Source: Ciona savignyi (taxonomy: Eukaryota > Chordata > Ascidiacea > Phlebobranchia > Cionidae). Taken from it: 64,000 bases of DNA. Shown here piece by piece: positions 16,236-28,977 of the stretch (its first letter is position 1; every line of letters starts with the position of its first letter). Under the pieces are notes generated by a model. That model was not told the DNA's origin and ran no database searches. It saw only the letters and a list, made by a program, of their open reading frames with translations. The stretch is from positions 62,001 through 126,000 of the forward strand of contig CH003327.1 in NCBI GenBank assembly GCA_000149265.1, given 5' to 3'. The position numbers were made by a program, and so were the translations under genes.

Positions 16236-16790
16236 TTGTAATAAGGTCGTTATTCCGACCCTCAATCGCCCTCCATGCGGGCAATACGCTGAGGTGCAGA
16301 GCGGCCAGAGCGACGTGGAGATCCGCTTCGCTGGTGCTAACCACCAAGACTGCTTTTACGCCCGAGCCCCCAACAGTATTACCTCTGGTTTGAATAGGAG
16401 TTTTACATCGGCCGAATATTCCAGATATGAAGACAAATCTACGAACTGCTCTTACCAACGTTTCCCGCACAAGAAATTGCACTAGAATCATGGCCCAATG
16501 TCCACATCGACAAACACGCAGTACCATTACTGACAGAATTGTGCTCGTTGGTCGCGAATACACATTCTAATACTTTCTTTTTTCATACCCACTTGGTGAA
16601 TACCATAATTTGCTGCTCTTACCAGGTCTTGGTTACTTAATACGCCATATTGCGTCGTGGTGTAATCTGTACGATGTAATAACGTCAAAGGCCTTTTGTG
16701 AGTAAGTTTCTTTGCAAGTGAAAGTTTGTACTAGCCTGTAGTCACACGAATTTTACAAATAAAAACCTTCGCATGGGTTTTACAAAGTTT
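16236..16790 (+). terminator. SAP130 3' UTR and poly(A) signal
   Basis: After the TAG stop there is about 520 bases of non-coding sequence, then AATAAA at 16758-16763. This is the first canonical signal and a natural mRNA end. Confidence 0.6.
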
Positions 16791-17938
16791 CAAGCCCCTC
16801 TCACCATTGTGTAAAGTATATTTTGAGTATTTCAAACGTAGATTTTTGTACATAATGTCACAGTTTCTAATATTGTGCATTTTTTACTTTCCCCCCTTTC
16901 TATTGCCACGTTGAAAAGCTACTACGGTTTAAGATGTCGTGCGCGGTGACCACCAATAGCCTAATAAACCTTCGACCGGATATTTCCAAACTGCTGAGGA
17001 ACGGAGTTGTTATTGTAATTGCTGAACGTTTTAGTGCCAGCGTTTTCACCTACCACGTTATTTAATATACGTTCCTGGATGCCTTAGGATTGAATTCTAT
17101 AGAATTGGTTAAAATTTCAGCAGGACCTTTTAACCAATGCGGTTGACACTTATGTGATGAAAGATAGCAACGTACATTTTTTAATTTTGACTTGAATTAC
17201 ATCAAAAGCAAGGAGTAATACCATTTTATCCGATCTTAAATACAGAATCGTGAATTTTTAATTCCCGGAAATGACATCAGACGAGAAAGTTTATACCACG
17301 ATAACTTAATGCATTGGATCCATTTCCTGCATTAACGCGCTATAGTCGATCCCCGTATTTAAGAAAATGTAAGAAAAATAATGATTTGCGCGTCCGAAAT
17401 CAGTACTGAGCAGATAGTGTGGGTTGTTAATCTTTTATCGATAAGTCGTGCGCTGATTTGCGCAATTGATTAAAGCTGTGCAAGTTGTAATAGGAAGGGA
17501 ATCAAATCGTAACAATTTGTCGTGAGTCAACAAAAATCGTTGTAAACATTTCAGTATCGAACTTTGAGCTCGCCTCGCTAAGTAGAGCGTACTTTACCTA
17601 ATCACACAGTTGCACAGATTAGGCTTAATGTGGTCGCACTTTAAAGGTATATTTGAAATTGCTTCAATTTAGGCTCATGCGCGCAGTTTCGCTTGAAACC
17701 TATTGTGTAACGTCATTTGAAAGGAGCTGAACACGTGCAAAAGCAGCTACTGCAGTTTGAGAAGGAAATTATCGCCTGCCAAAAAGAGGAAAGGCAGTAT
17801 ACAGCACAACTTACTTTGCGTACTCTAGTTTTTAATAGCAATTGTTAAATGTAATGGAAGTTATCATGTTAAAAATCTGGTTACAGTCGCTATCATGCTG
17901 TATAGTTTATAGCGCCTGTTATTAAACCAAGAGTAATA
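16791..17938. other. Intergenic / SCHIP1 upstream region
   Basis: Mostly non-coding. One stop-to-stop frame (about 17711-17848, plus strand) reads as a charged helix-like peptide ('QKQLLQFEKEIIACQKEE') and lies just before the SCHIP1 start. It could be an alternative upstream exon but lacks an ATG and a good donor. The SCHIP1 promoter must lie somewhere here, but no TATA or other motif is convincing. Confidence 0.35.
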
Positions 17939-20900
17939 ATGACAACGGAGAACTTACAAAGAAGACGTTTTTCTTATTTGACGAAGTTAATTGTCGATGA
18001 AGATATCCCAGTCGCAGTAAGTTTAGTGCTTCATATTGGGAAAAAAAGTATAAATTGGGAAAAAATGGTTGTTGAACTTGAAATGTTTAAGCTGTAAACA
18101 CTACATTTACTAACCTTAATATTTATATTTTATTCCCGTGAGTAGTAAAACGCAAGTGGCGTTACCATACGGGCATTAATGTAACCTCGCGAAATCATCA
18201 TGATTCATTTTCACAAATCTCACTATATGTAACCATCAGATCCAACTATATATCACCACGTGACGCCTAAAATGCTGAGACTATAGAACAATTGCCCAGT
18301 ACACACATGCGTTGAAACGGTACTGCTATATAGTTGACCTATAACTTAAAAAATGTTTCATGTTTATCCCCGTGAAACGGAAAACCAAGGTAGTTAACAC
18401 ACGGGCAATCGTCAGATCACCTTGTGCCCACCATTGGGAAGCTATTGCAGTGTGTTGTGTATGATTCGCACATTCCTTTAATTTAGTAGAACACATTAAT
18501 CAGCTGGGTTTGTTTCGTTCGTGAAAATCAACCAACATGCTTAAAACCAACTTTGATTTCAATCCATACCTACGAGTTTTAACCGATACGAATTTTAGCC
18601 CACATAAGTTTAAAACCCAGTAATTTTAAACACCAAAATGCTGGGACAAGCTGAAGGAAATAGCACATTGTTTTAGCTCGTAATCGTCCTATTTGTCTGA
18701 CTTTAACGTGTTATATAACCGCAAATACATCCATTTTGCTTTAAATTCAAAAACACAGTTCTATGTATTTTTAAGGTCTTTCAGAAAACATGGGAAACCA
18801 GATTTTTTGTTGGACCAAAGTTGTCCTTAAAGAATGACCGCAGAATACAGAGTTTTTTTGTTAATTTTTTATCGGGCTTAGTTTCGAACCTATAATGAAT
18901 TCTTCCTCAAGTTTTTTTGTATGTGATTTGTTATACGGGTCGGTCAGGTTAACCATTCGGCCACACAACCGTACTCCAGATGTCTTTTAATCTGCCAATA
19001 TTTCGTCAAGCAATCGCGACCAAGTGATTCAGTTATGCATTTTTCCTTACTTCAGTTTTAGTTGTACTTTGGGCGCGACCAGCTGACTTTGTCGTAGACT
19101 TGCGATTTCCGGCGAGAAAAAAGTTGTTTTCCTACTCGCCTTTGTTGACGCTTTCGGTTGCGTTTTAAACCCCATGTTTAAAACTGAGTTATCGGACTTC
19201 TGCTTTAGGATTTACACGACATTGGAATTCCGAATGTAGGCGACAACAGAAGATATAGCAGTCGCGATACAAATTCAGATATGGACGGTGTAAGCTCTAT
19301 TGGGTCGTCGGAATTTCATTCTGAAGCATATCTTGAATATAGAAGGTGGGTAGATTGGTTTATCATAGTTTAATTTTTAAAGTTACAGGACATATGTATG
19401 TATATAAACATAGAGTCATTGGTTAAGGTTATTTAGGCTTATTTTATATTATTGTTAAAACTAATGGCTTAATATCGTACAGTGTTGTAACTAATACACC
19501 AGAATTTAGTTACATTTGAGGTCTATAGAGTTATATCAAGTTCTAATAATTTGTAAAAACTTAATTCAGACGAGTGTTTGAGCAACTGGCTGTTGAATAC
19601 GAAAAAGAGAAGCAACAGAAACAACAACTTGAAATACTTCCTGAAAACGAATTGATCGAGCCCAGCTATGACCATAACGATTTGCTCCATTCATCCTACT
19701 ATGATGCGGAAGAGATTAAAGATGAAAGTGAAGACCTGTTAAAACAGTCACCTGAACTACAACCCGCGTGGGATGACTCGGATTTGAAAAGTCATGCTTA
19801 CATTTCGACTCCGGAAATTGAAATCGGAACCGGACCGTTATGGCAAAAAGCGGGGAAATTCCACGAACTAATCACCGAAGACAACTACCACGAACCAACT
19901 GAAGTTGATGAGATGTATAATCTGAATGATTGGACTATGTTTGATGCACACATACAAAAAGCTACAAAAGCTGCGTCAAATGAGCAGCTAAAGTCAAGTA
20001 TTATTTCCGAAGCACCTCCACTTTCTCCGGTTTCACGCAGACGTGGAAGTAAAAAATCATTTAAAAAATCAGTAAGTAATTTTGAATTTTGATCACTTTT
20101 TTAAATAGTTACCTCAAGAATTTAAAATTAGAAATAAAAAAAATATTTGATTTAATTTTTTGATGTTGTATAAACCTTAACATTTTCGCATAGTCTCAAA
20201 AGGAGAGAGAGTCTTTACAAAACCGAACATTGATTGATGATTTGGATGAAGATGAGGAAAACTCCTCACAAACATGGCAACAAAAAAAGTAAGTCAGATC
20301 TATTTCCTTGCAATCTTGTATGCACATATATATTTCCCTGAATTTTACAATTAGGGACTTGTATTTTGATTCGACACACTCTTAATCAGAGCAGAATAAT
20401 GTGGCTGTATAGTATGTTGGAGCCATTATTAACCACTTATTTACAATAACAAATATTTTTATAGGTCTACCTCACTACATGTCTGCAATAACACTCTTTG
20501 AATGTCTCAAATTGGCAGGTACGAAAGACCATACTCTGCACAGAACCAGAGCCTGCAAATCTGTTACATAAACGAATCTTGTTCTTCTGATGAAAGTGAT
20601 GGTGGAAAAAAATCATCGGACAAGGCAAACCACAATAACCCCCAAGAAAAAAGCCCCGTGTCCCCTGCCTTTTCACCCACCAACTCCCCGGGGTTCATGT
20701 CACCCAAGGGGTACGGAAAGCGATATTTACGCCAGAACCGACTCTCCAATGCATCTTCCCATTCATCTTCTTCTTCTTCGCTTAGTTTTCAAAACAACAC
20801 GAGCGAGAACACAATCATCCACAATCATCACAGCGGTATGCTACTATATGTGTATAATATAACAGTGTGTGTTAAATATAACGCTGTGTGTATATAATGT

Positions 20901-22601
20901 AATGGTGTGTGTATAATGTAATAGTGTGTAAAATGTAACGGTGTGTGTATTGTATAACGATGTATGTATTATATAATAGTGTGTGTGTAATATAACGGTG
21001 TGTGTTAAATATAACACTGTGTGTATAATATAAAGGTGTGTGTAAAATGTAACGGTGTGTGTATAGTATAACAGTGGTGTAAAATATAACAGTGTGTGTA
21101 AAATATAACAGTATGTGTATAATATAACAGTATGTGTTAAATATAACAGTGTATGTTAATGTTAAATATAAGAGTGTGTGTTAAATATAACAGTGTGTGT
21201 TAAGTATAACAGTGTGTGTATAATATAATGGTGTGTATAATATATTGGTGTGTATGTTACAATAGTTTGTGCATACTGTAGAATATAACAGTGGTTAATT
21301 ACATATTTTCGTTCATTGTTTCGACACTAACTTCTGCGTTTGTGATGGTGTAGTACTTTAAAGGTTAAGCTCGATATTAAAACCTATTAATGGATTATTT
21401 AGACTTGCGCAGTGGAAGATCCAAACAAGAGGAATTAGAAATCGAAGCTCGTTTCCAGCTTGCTGAAGCACAGCAGAAGGCCAAACTGGAGGCAGAAGAG
21501 TTCAAAAAACTACCCAAAACTCGGGACCTTTCGGTAAAATCAATGTTTTAAGACCATTTTCTAAATAATTAAAAGAAAGACCCTCTCAATGAAATAGAAC
21601 TGTTAGACATTAGACCTTTTCTAAAAAATCTTAATTATTTAGATTTTCTGTAAAATCTTTGAGCATTTAGTAAAATTTTGATGTAGACATATCGTATTCA
21701 GCCATGTCCACAAACCATGGCATATACTACCATGTTGGTTTATAATGGTAATAAAATCAACCGTTTTTTTTTCTTGGCTTTTAGCTGCGTTCAACCCTCA
21801 GCGAAGAGCTGCAGAGAAAAATAAGTTGTTATGGTTTAACTGGAAAAGATTGCCAACGAATGAAGCTGAAGCAACTGCAAGTTATTCTAAAAGATCTTCA
21901 AATAAAACAACAAGGTGATTGATCTGGTGTACCACCATATTTGGTTGTGTTTCTTTAGAAAGCTAATTAGCGGACATCGCATGGACCTTAGTTGTTTACA
22001 TGGCACTGTAATAACAACTCGGGTAACCTGACGGTGGGCATAAGGTAATATGACGAAAGCTCATGTTATATTGCCCCTTGCGTTTTGCCATTTATGTAGA
22101 TAAAACATAAATATTGATTATCGTATAATGCATATGGGTTTGTATTAGCTTTTATTGATTAGCATAGAATATGATATTCATGTTTATCTCCATGAATGGG
22201 AAAACCAAGGGGGTTAACACACAGGCAATCATCAGATCACCTCGTGCCCACGGTTGGGTTACTGGAGCTATTGCAGTGTGTTGTATATGATACACACGTT
22301 CCTTTAATTTAGTAGAACCCATTAATCCGCTGGGTGCATGCAATGAATGTAAGTGCTTTGCCCAAAGACACAACCATGTAGCTAGTGACCACTTTCGAAC
22401 TTGCAAACTTTCGGTTGAAAGGAGTCACACTAAACCACCAGACTAACCGGTCGTATTAATCCCATTTCAGTTTTAAGTGGAAGTTTAGTGCAATTATTAC
22501 TGGAAAGAGATGGTTTGCAAACGGAACAAGACTCCAAACTTCTCGATATTGAAGACATAAAGACAATGATGTCTTCTTTGGGTCCTGAAACTACAGTTTA
22601 A
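17939..22601 (+). CDS. SCHIP1: Schwannomin-interacting protein 1 (SCHIP1) homologue, 8 exons
   Basis: Cytoskeletal adaptor. In vertebrates SCHIP1 binds merlin/schwannomin and, as IQCJ-SCHIP1, ankyrin G at axon initial segments. Exons: 17939-18016, 19209-19345, 19570-20071, 20194-20288, 20519-20835, 21403-21533, 21785-21914, 22471-22601. All join in phase to 506 codons and TAA. The N-terminal half is acidic and not recognised. The family core starts with 'LQICYINESCSSDES', followed by a Ser/Pro-rich stretch ('SPVSPAFSPTNSPGF'), an Ala/Glu/Lys helix ('RFQLAEAQQKAKLEAEEFKK'), and the C-terminal coiled coil with 'LKQLQVILKDLQ', 'LVQLLLERDGLQTEQDSKLL' and 'DIEDI'. Those C-terminal blocks match SCHIP1 closely. 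No IQ motif was found, so this resembles the SCHIP1 part rather than an IQCJ fusion. The start codon is chosen by phase and position, and an upstream exon remains possible. Confidence 0.85.
18120..18510 (-). repeat. Partial SINE family A (one clear, one decayed copy)
   Basis: 18360-18505 is a 5'-truncated minus-strand copy of SINE-A ('tttatccccgtgaaacgg', 'cacacgggcaatcgtcagatcacct', 'cattaatc.gctggg', described in pieces). 18130-18200 holds a decayed copy of the same 3' region. Both are in the first SCHIP1 intron. Confidence 0.65.
18860..18975 (-). repeat. SINE family B (type-II tRNA-derived)
   Basis: On the minus strand it begins 'acggttgtgtggccgaat', a Leu/Ser-tRNA-like A-box, then has a B-box-like 'aggttcgaaacta' and an A-rich tail. 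It matches copies at 31.0, 35.3 and 38.9 kb. Confidence 0.65.
20836..21290 (+). repeat. Short-period minisatellite in SCHIP1 intron 5
   Basis: About 25 imperfect units around 'tataacagtgtgtg', period roughly 16-20 bases. It begins right after the exon 5 donor at 20835/20836. Confidence 0.85.
22015..22135 (+). repeat. SINE family A, 3' fragment
   Basis: Plus-strand fragment with 'cgggtaacctgacggtgggc', then a diverged 3' end. It lies in the last SCHIP1 intron and faces the fuller minus-strand copy that follows. Confidence 0.55.
22170..22455 (-). repeat. SINE family A
   Basis: Near full-length minus-strand copy, from the 'tattcatgtttatctcc' 3' end to the tRNA-like head ending 'gactaaccggtcg'. 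It lies in the last SCHIP1 intron, about 15 bases upstream of the final exon. Confidence 0.8.
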
Positions 22602-23580
22602 AATCAGTCTTTACTTTTAATATACCAGACAGGGGAAGATGATTTTAGATTGTTATCCAGAAAACTACAGCTTTTACAAATGCAAGCGTTGTAGCATTCT
22701 GAATTAGAATCATAATAATCTTTACTTGTTTAACAGTTTCAGCAACAGTGTTTTTTATCAGCATGCAGCAACGTGTTTGCAAAGCCCGTGATTTTGTTGA
22801 AAATTATTATAAAGCAATGATTATCACTGCTTTTGTGCTACCGAGTGCTTCTGTAACTACATCATCTACTAAACCCTGCCAAATTTTCATTTCGTTTTTC
22901 TTATATACTAAATTTCGCTGAATGAAGACAGTTTTAAGTTTTATTTTCGCCGAATGAAGCAAGTTTCTTCGAAGTTTTAAGTTTTGTTGCATTAAGAATG
23001 CGCACTTGTGGTATTTGTAGTCTACATCATTTCAAGCATCTATATTAAAGGTTCATATATCGTTTTTAGTCGACAATCAAATTTGTTCTTTATTGTTTCA
23101 CACATCTTTTTTTACTTTTCCTCATCTCCGAGTATTTTCTATGTTTTATGTTTCATCGTAGAAATTCTTGATATCAAATTCAAAATACCTGCTAGTCATC
23201 ATGAGCTGTAGTTGGACTACAAGCGTCATAACCGCCTGTAAAACTAGTTCTTTTGTCATGAATCGTGATACGTCGTCGATTTTTTTTCTCCCAGGTCCAC
23301 AATTGAACTGTTGCATGTTTTTCTTGATTTTTTTTTGTACGCTCACGGTGCGATATGTCATCATGTGATTAAAAGTTGAGTACGACTGTCTTTTTACCAC
23401 ACCTACACACTGATATGTATATATCATAAGGTAAATATATACAGTACATGTATACCTTTATTAAATAACACAAGGGTAGTAATAAGTACAAATGTATGCT
23501 TTTAACCTTCGGTTCGTAATTTGTATTGTGCTAAATTTTACCTTTGTATTGGTTTGTTGGTTTCAATTTTAATAAAGCTA
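22602..23580 (+). other. Probable SCHIP1 3' UTR
   Basis: Non-coding sequence after the TAA. The first canonical AATAAA on the plus strand is at 23571-23576, which would give a UTR of about 970 bases. A repeat begins soon after. The mRNA end is inferred. Confidence 0.4.
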
Positions 23581-23599
23581 TCGACATTATATGTTGCCG

Positions 23600-25500
23600 A
23601 CGTTTTTTTATTATGAAGATTAGTTCAGTGTAGTTATGGGTCCCATTTGGAAAAATGGGACACATATTGTTTTTGTCCGTTTTTTTTCTTTTTTTTTTCG
23701 TCAAACGCTTGACAGGCATGGCTTGTGGCAACAACATCTATCAAATGGGGTAATGGAATAGCAATACAACTTTGTCATTTATTAGACAACATGGTCTAGA
23801 TGTGCATAGACCAAAATTTTGGGGCATATACCCAGGGAAATTCCCCTGGGAGGTGAAAAACCAAAACGGTATCTTTTTTTAAAATATTACCTTTTTTAGG
23901 CATAGCGCTTGAAAGGCTACTCCAATTTCAATTAGATTTGGTAAACTGTAAGTGCATTAGCCACTGATATACCACTTAAAAGAATTTAAAAAATTACCCA
24001 GGGAAATACCCTAAAATAAGATTTTGTTTTCAAATCATGATTGTGACAGGCATGGCTTGTGTCAACGACACCTACTAGAAGGAGTAATGGAATGGCAATA
24101 CAACTTTGTCATTTGTTAGACAACATGGTCTAGATATGCATAAGCCAAAATTTTGGGGCATGTACCCAGGGGAATTCCCCATTGTAGGTGAAAAACCAAA
24201 ACGGTTTCTTTTTTTAAAAAAAATTACCTTTTTTAGGCATAGCGCTTGAACGGCTACTCCAATTTCAATTAGATTTAGTAAACTGTAAGTGCATTAACCA
24301 CTGATATATCACTTAAAAGAATTAAAAAAATTACCCAGGGAAATACCCTAAAAATAAGATTTTGTTTTCAAATCATGATTGTGACAGGCATGGGTTGTAG
24401 CACCGAGCGATCTATCAGGAGTAATGGAATTGCAATAAAACTTTGTCATTTGTTAGACAACATGGCCTAGATTTGAAAAAACTAAAATTTTGGGTAATAT
24501 ATCCCTGGGAATTTCCCTGGGACGTTAAAAACCAAAACAATATTTTTTTCTAAAAAAATGAGCTTTTTTGCGCATAGCTCTTGAACTGTAAATCCAGTTT
24601 GAATCAGATTTAATAAAAATGTAAGTGCATTAGTAACTGATTTAACACTTAAAAGAAATAAAAAAATTACCTAGGGAAATACCCTAAAAATAAGCTTTTG
24701 TTGTCAACTCATGATTGTGACAGGCATGTCATGTCGCCCTGACATCTACAAGAAGAAAAAATGTATGCTCAATCCAACTTTTTTATTTGTTAGACAACAT
24801 GGCCTAGATATGCAGAAACCAAAATTTTGGGTAATTTATCTAGGGGAATTCCCCTGAGACGTTAATAACCAAAACGGTATTTTTTTCTAAAAAATAGCTT
24901 TTTTGCGCATATCGCTTAAACGGCAGCTCCAATTTGAATCAGATTTGGTAAAATGTTAGACATTTAAACACTCTTACAATTAAAAAAAATCATTTATTAG
25001 GGTATTTCCTTTAAAAACGCAGATATTTTCCTGAATTATGATTGTGACAGGCATGCCATATCGTACAAACATCTTCAACGAGGAGTCGACAAATCAGACA
25101 AGGAATTGACTAACCAGAATAAAACATTAAGAATTGTTATACAACATAACCCACATAGGTAAAAACAGAAACGTACGTACTAAACCCAGTAGAAACTTAT
25201 CTAATAAACCCAGTAATTCCCTAAAACCACGAAAAACGCTTAAAAGAAAGCTTTTATTTAAACCATTTGTGGTGAAATGTTCGTAAATCTAACACGATTG
25301 TTCTTTTTTATCTACACATGGAGAAGAAGTTTGGTTTGATAACTATGGGACCCATGCGTTTATGCTTGCAGAAACAAACTACATATTCAGTGTATAAAAT
25401 ACAAAATGTGGTTAGGGACCCTGTATAGCATGAATATATGGCATACAACATGTGTTTTACAAATGGTGGTGGTTAAACACGTGGTTGACACTCTCTAGTT
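23600..25500 (+). repeat. Complex interspersed element with ~335-bp internal tandem array
   Basis: Five monomers each begin at a 'gacaggcatg' motif, at about 23712, 24045, 24382, 24719 and 25046 (spacing 333, 337, 337, 327). Each contains 'gttagacaacatggtctaga' and an 'accttttttaggcatagcg'-like block. Flanks on both sides (23640-23670 'tttggaaaaatgggacacat', 25340-25450 'gggacccatgcgtttatg') recur in inverted order at 55.1-56.6 kb, so the array belongs to a larger mobile element. No protein-coding capacity is seen. Confidence 0.8.
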
Positions 25501-26200
25501 TATTTTTAGTTTCTACGATAAAAACACGAAGCAGGATCTTTGATAAAAATTTGGAAACTGGGAAAAAACGGCAAAACGACAGTCGTTAACACGTCTAAAA
25601 TCCAATCCATTATTAAGTTTCGGTATATTTATACGTTGTCGCCAAACCTACAAAAAATTTAAAATAAAATTGGTATAAAGCGTCCTGTGAGTTCAAAGGA
25701 TAACCTTGCTCATAGCGCGGCTCGCTAGAACGACAGGTAGCCTTAGCCCAACCGCCACTACCAACGATTCAAATAGCGTAAACTACAGCTAGTACTTTTC
25801 TGCAAGACTTTCGACCCAATGACGAAACGTTCGAGTGTGTGGAACGCTAACATATTGTAAATGTAATCATTTAAACTTTTTCTTGAAAAAAATGAGTAAA
25901 GCTTGCGGAAACCAGTGATGTAAATATACTTATTTACTTTGCACGTGAACGAAAATATGTAAAAATGATCTCTCCGAAAAGGTCATGTTTCTGTGCTTTT
26001 GGTATTGAGTTTCAGTATGATGTAGAACCGGAAGTACGACGACACCAATTAATATTTTACAATGTTCGTTAATTTTACCGGGTTAACTTTAAAACGTAAC
26101 CACGGTTTTGATTTTGTTCGTAAGAAAGGTTTTAGGCTTTGTAGCCTACCTTTGCAGGAAACACAAAACACACTTAAAAGTCAAAAACTATGAGAACTGG
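25500..26200. other. Intergenic, nothing recognised
   Basis: Unique-looking AT-rich sequence without supported ORFs or repeats. Confidence 0.4.
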
Positions 26201-26209
26201 ACCTATGAT

Positions 26210-26500
26210 AGTTAGGATATTCATGTTTATTCTCAAGAATGGGAAAACCCAGGGAGTTAACACACGGGTAATTGTCAGATTACTTCGCGCCCACCGTTGG
26301 GCAACCCGAGATATTGCAGTGTGGTGTGTATGATTCACAAATTTATATAATTTAGCAGAATCCATTAATCATCTGAGTTCAGACAATGTCCGTTAAGTGC
26401 CTTGTCAAAGGTCCCAACCGACTAGGTAACGACCAATTTCGTGCCTAAAACCCTTCGGCTGAGAGGCGACGCACCAGCCCCAAGACTAACCTGTAGTACT
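26210..26500 (-). repeat. SINE family A
   Basis: Full-length, moderately diverged minus-strand copy, from 'ggatattcatgtttattc' to the tRNA-like head 'caagactaacctgtag'. Confidence 0.75.
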
Positions 26501-27267
26501 TAATACCAGCAGGAACAAAGGAGTAGCGATACTCTTTAATAAAGAAACATCGTACTCGTTAATTAATTTCCGCAGTTTTTCGTTCCGGCGATAGAAACAC
26601 AAAAGTAAAGGACAAGATAACCGCGTCCGCGTATATGAACACTCTTGGGCGGGAAGATATTTTTGGATCAAAAATCCCAACACAAAGAAATTTACACGGT
26701 TTCAACTGAATCCCCACTCAGCTACCCAATTATTTTTTTTCTTGACGTCAAGACGCGTTACCCTTAAGTTAAAAATGCGAAATAGTACCTGGCGTCAAAT
26801 CAGAACGCGATATTGTAACGATGACCCTTCGTCTGTTTTCTAATAAACCTGGAATATGTACTTAAAAGTTAAATGTCTCTTCAATGGACCATAAATTATA
26901 CTTTAAACTGAAATTACAGGGTATATTACTAAATAAAGCATAATTTTTATGGAAATTGAAGTGTATTATATATATAAAATAAATGGTAAAAGGTACCGTG
27001 TGATGTAAGGGGAAAATAGTTAACATGTGACACATTTAAATTGAATCCACATAATCAGATAATCTGAAATTTTATGATATGAATAAATGCACTTCTACCA
27101 TTTCGCAAAAGGAATATGTAGTAACTATAACATTTATGGTAATTTTGTCCCACACAATAATTTTGTTCAGGAAATATAAAATCCTGCAAGTTTAACTGAA
27201 TGTAATTGTGAACAAAAGAACTGAATTATTTGCAATGGAATCTTGTTGGGTTGGTTGTAGATATTGC
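26500..27267. other. Downstream flank of BTB-Kelch gene
   Basis: No gene seen. The part nearest 27267 is presumably the 3' UTR of the BTB-Kelch gene, but I did not find a clear minus-strand AATAAA. Confidence 0.35.
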
Positions 27268-28977
27268 TTACAGAGCTACAACTGATGACCAACGTCGTGA
27301 CATCTTCATTTTGGTTTCAATCTTCCATTCATCCATTGTCGGATCATAAACCTCCACTGAGGTTCTGGATTTATCATGATAACCTCCAATGACATATATC
27401 CTTCCATTCACCACGCAAGCACAGGCACGAACTCGCTTGAAGTTCATTCTGCTAGCTTTTGTCCAGGAATTGGTCCGAAAGTTGTATCGTTCGACCGTAC
27501 CAAGTCCTTCACCGCCAATGGCGTAAATCTCACCATTGCAATAAACACCACACAGTCCACCTCTGTTCTCTGTCATAGAATGTAACTTTTTCCATTCCTT
27601 CATTCTTGGATCTATACTTTCCATTGAATTTAAATAATTCCCATTATATCCACCAAACGCATATAAACAACCATTATATGAAACAAGAGCATGCGCATAT
27701 CTTCGAGTTTTCATTGGAGCAATAAGAGTCCAAGTATCCACCACTGGATTGTAAACTTCGGTTGATGATAAATAATCACCATTCGAACCTCCCACAATAA
27801 ACATCTGATCACTTAACACAGCAGATGCTGCGTTCACTCGATTCTCATTCATAGATGCCAACTTGTGCCACCCAGCGTTCAATTGGTCCAAGTCTAAACA
27901 CTCAAAAGAATCTGTGATATCTAATTCACAGACACCACCACCAGCTGTATAAACATGGTTGTTTATCTTCACACTGGTTGAACCACATCTTTTCTCAGAG
28001 GTTGACACAATATTTCTCCAATGTTTCCCAACAACATCGTAAATACTGACAAGTTTGCTTGCATTATCATCACCACCCACAACCAGGAATTGTGGTGCAT
28101 CCACTGCTCTAGCTCCCTCTTCTGGTTGGTTTTCATTACGATTGATCAATTCAGACACAATCACATCAAGAAAAATTTCACATTTTTTCATCCAAGACCA
28201 CTCAGTTTTTTTAATCATTTTAAGAAAGGAAGTTGGTAATTTCTTGATGTCAATCAGTTGAAACAAGCGTTCAAAGAATTGTTGTCTATTTATAAGATCG
28301 TGTTTAACCCAATTTATAATGCTTCTGAAAATTATCTCTTTACTTAAAGAATCCGATGACTTTGTCATTTTAATAAGAGCTTCAGTTTTATCCGGATTCA
28401 ATTCTTTGAAGTCCAGTCCATTTGAAACCAACTCAAAGTTATCTAAAAAGAAATTGTCACAATGTGTCACCAACTCAGGAATATTGTACATTTCAGCAAA
28501 GGCCCGAACAATTAAACAGTTCTCAACTTCCATTGTGTCTTTAAGAAAGCAAACACAATAATCTTTTACATATTTGATTTGCAACATATCGGCCGCCTCG
28601 TACAGTTTATAAACCGTTTCATTGTTTATTGTGATCTTCGCCGTGTAAATGAACCTTATGATCAGGTTAAGTATCAGATCTGTAATTCCCACAACATTAA
28701 CACCATCATCTGTACAGCCTTCTTTGCACTTGGATGTAAACATGGCTTTGTAATAATCAGAAAACGCGGCAAGAATATTTCTGTGAGCTGAAACTTCTCC
28801 ACCTTCTGCATGAAATGTGACATCACAAAGTATCCTTTCTTCACGTAAACTGTTCACATTGTCAAGTAAACCGACCTCGTGATCGCTTCTATATTCTTTT
28901 TCTTTTAAGTGTTTTGCATTCATTATTATAGGAAAACAATAACTAAAAAGTCTGGATAAAACTAGAGTGACAACCAT
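27268..28977 (-). CDS. BTB-BACK-Kelch protein (KLHL family), intronless
   Basis: Probable substrate adaptor of a Cullin-3 ubiquitin ligase. The BTB domain covers about residues 40-150 ('LCDVTFHAEGGEVSAHRNIL', 'RFIYTAKI', 'ADMLQIKYV'). The BACK domain covers about 155-265, and six Kelch repeats cover about 290-569, each with the GG doublet and Y/W pattern ('FIVGGSNGDYLSSTEVYNP', 'YAFGGYNGNYLNSMESIDP', 'YVIGGYHDKSRTSVEVYDP'). The architecture and length fit KLHL proteins, but I cannot name the orthologue. The open frame starts at 28977. Met19 (28923) is the likelier start because the first 18 residues are hydrophobic and unlike KLHL N-termini, and an acceptor-like TTTTTAG lies between the two ATGs on the minus strand. 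The single coding exon contrasts with the intron-rich genes around it and suggests retroposition or intron loss. Confidence 0.9.
   Translation of the reverse strand: MVVTLVLSRLFSYCFPIIMNAKHLKEKEYRSDHEVGLLDNVNSLREERILCDVTFHAEGGEVSAHRNILAAFSDYYKAMFTSKCKEGCTDDGVNVVGITDLILNLIIRFIYTAKITINNETVYKLYEAADMLQIKYVKDYCVCFLKDTMEVENCLIVRAFAEMYNIPELVTHCDNFFLDNFELVSNGLDFKELNPDKTEALIKMTKSSDSLSKEIIFRSIINWVKHDLINRQQFFERLFQLIDIKKLPTSFLKMIKKTEWSWMKKCEIFLDVIVSELINRNENQPEEGARAVDAPQFLVVGGDDNASKLVSIYDVVGKHWRNIVSTSEKRCGSTSVKINNHVYTAGGGVCELDITDSFECLDLDQLNAGWHKLASMNENRVNAASAVLSDQMFIVGGSNGDYLSSTEVYNPVVDTWTLIAPMKTRRYAHALVSYNGCLYAFGGYNGNYLNSMESIDPRMKEWKKLHSMTENRGGLCGVYCNGEIYAIGGEGLGTVERYNFRTNSWTKASRMNFKRVRACACVVNGRIYVIGGYHDKSRTSVEVYDPTMDEWKIETKMKMSRRWSSVVAL

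Noticed and set aside
16075..16563. 162-codon minus-strand ORF
   Set aside because: It is antisense to the last SAP130 exon and its 3' UTR, and shows no recognisable domain.
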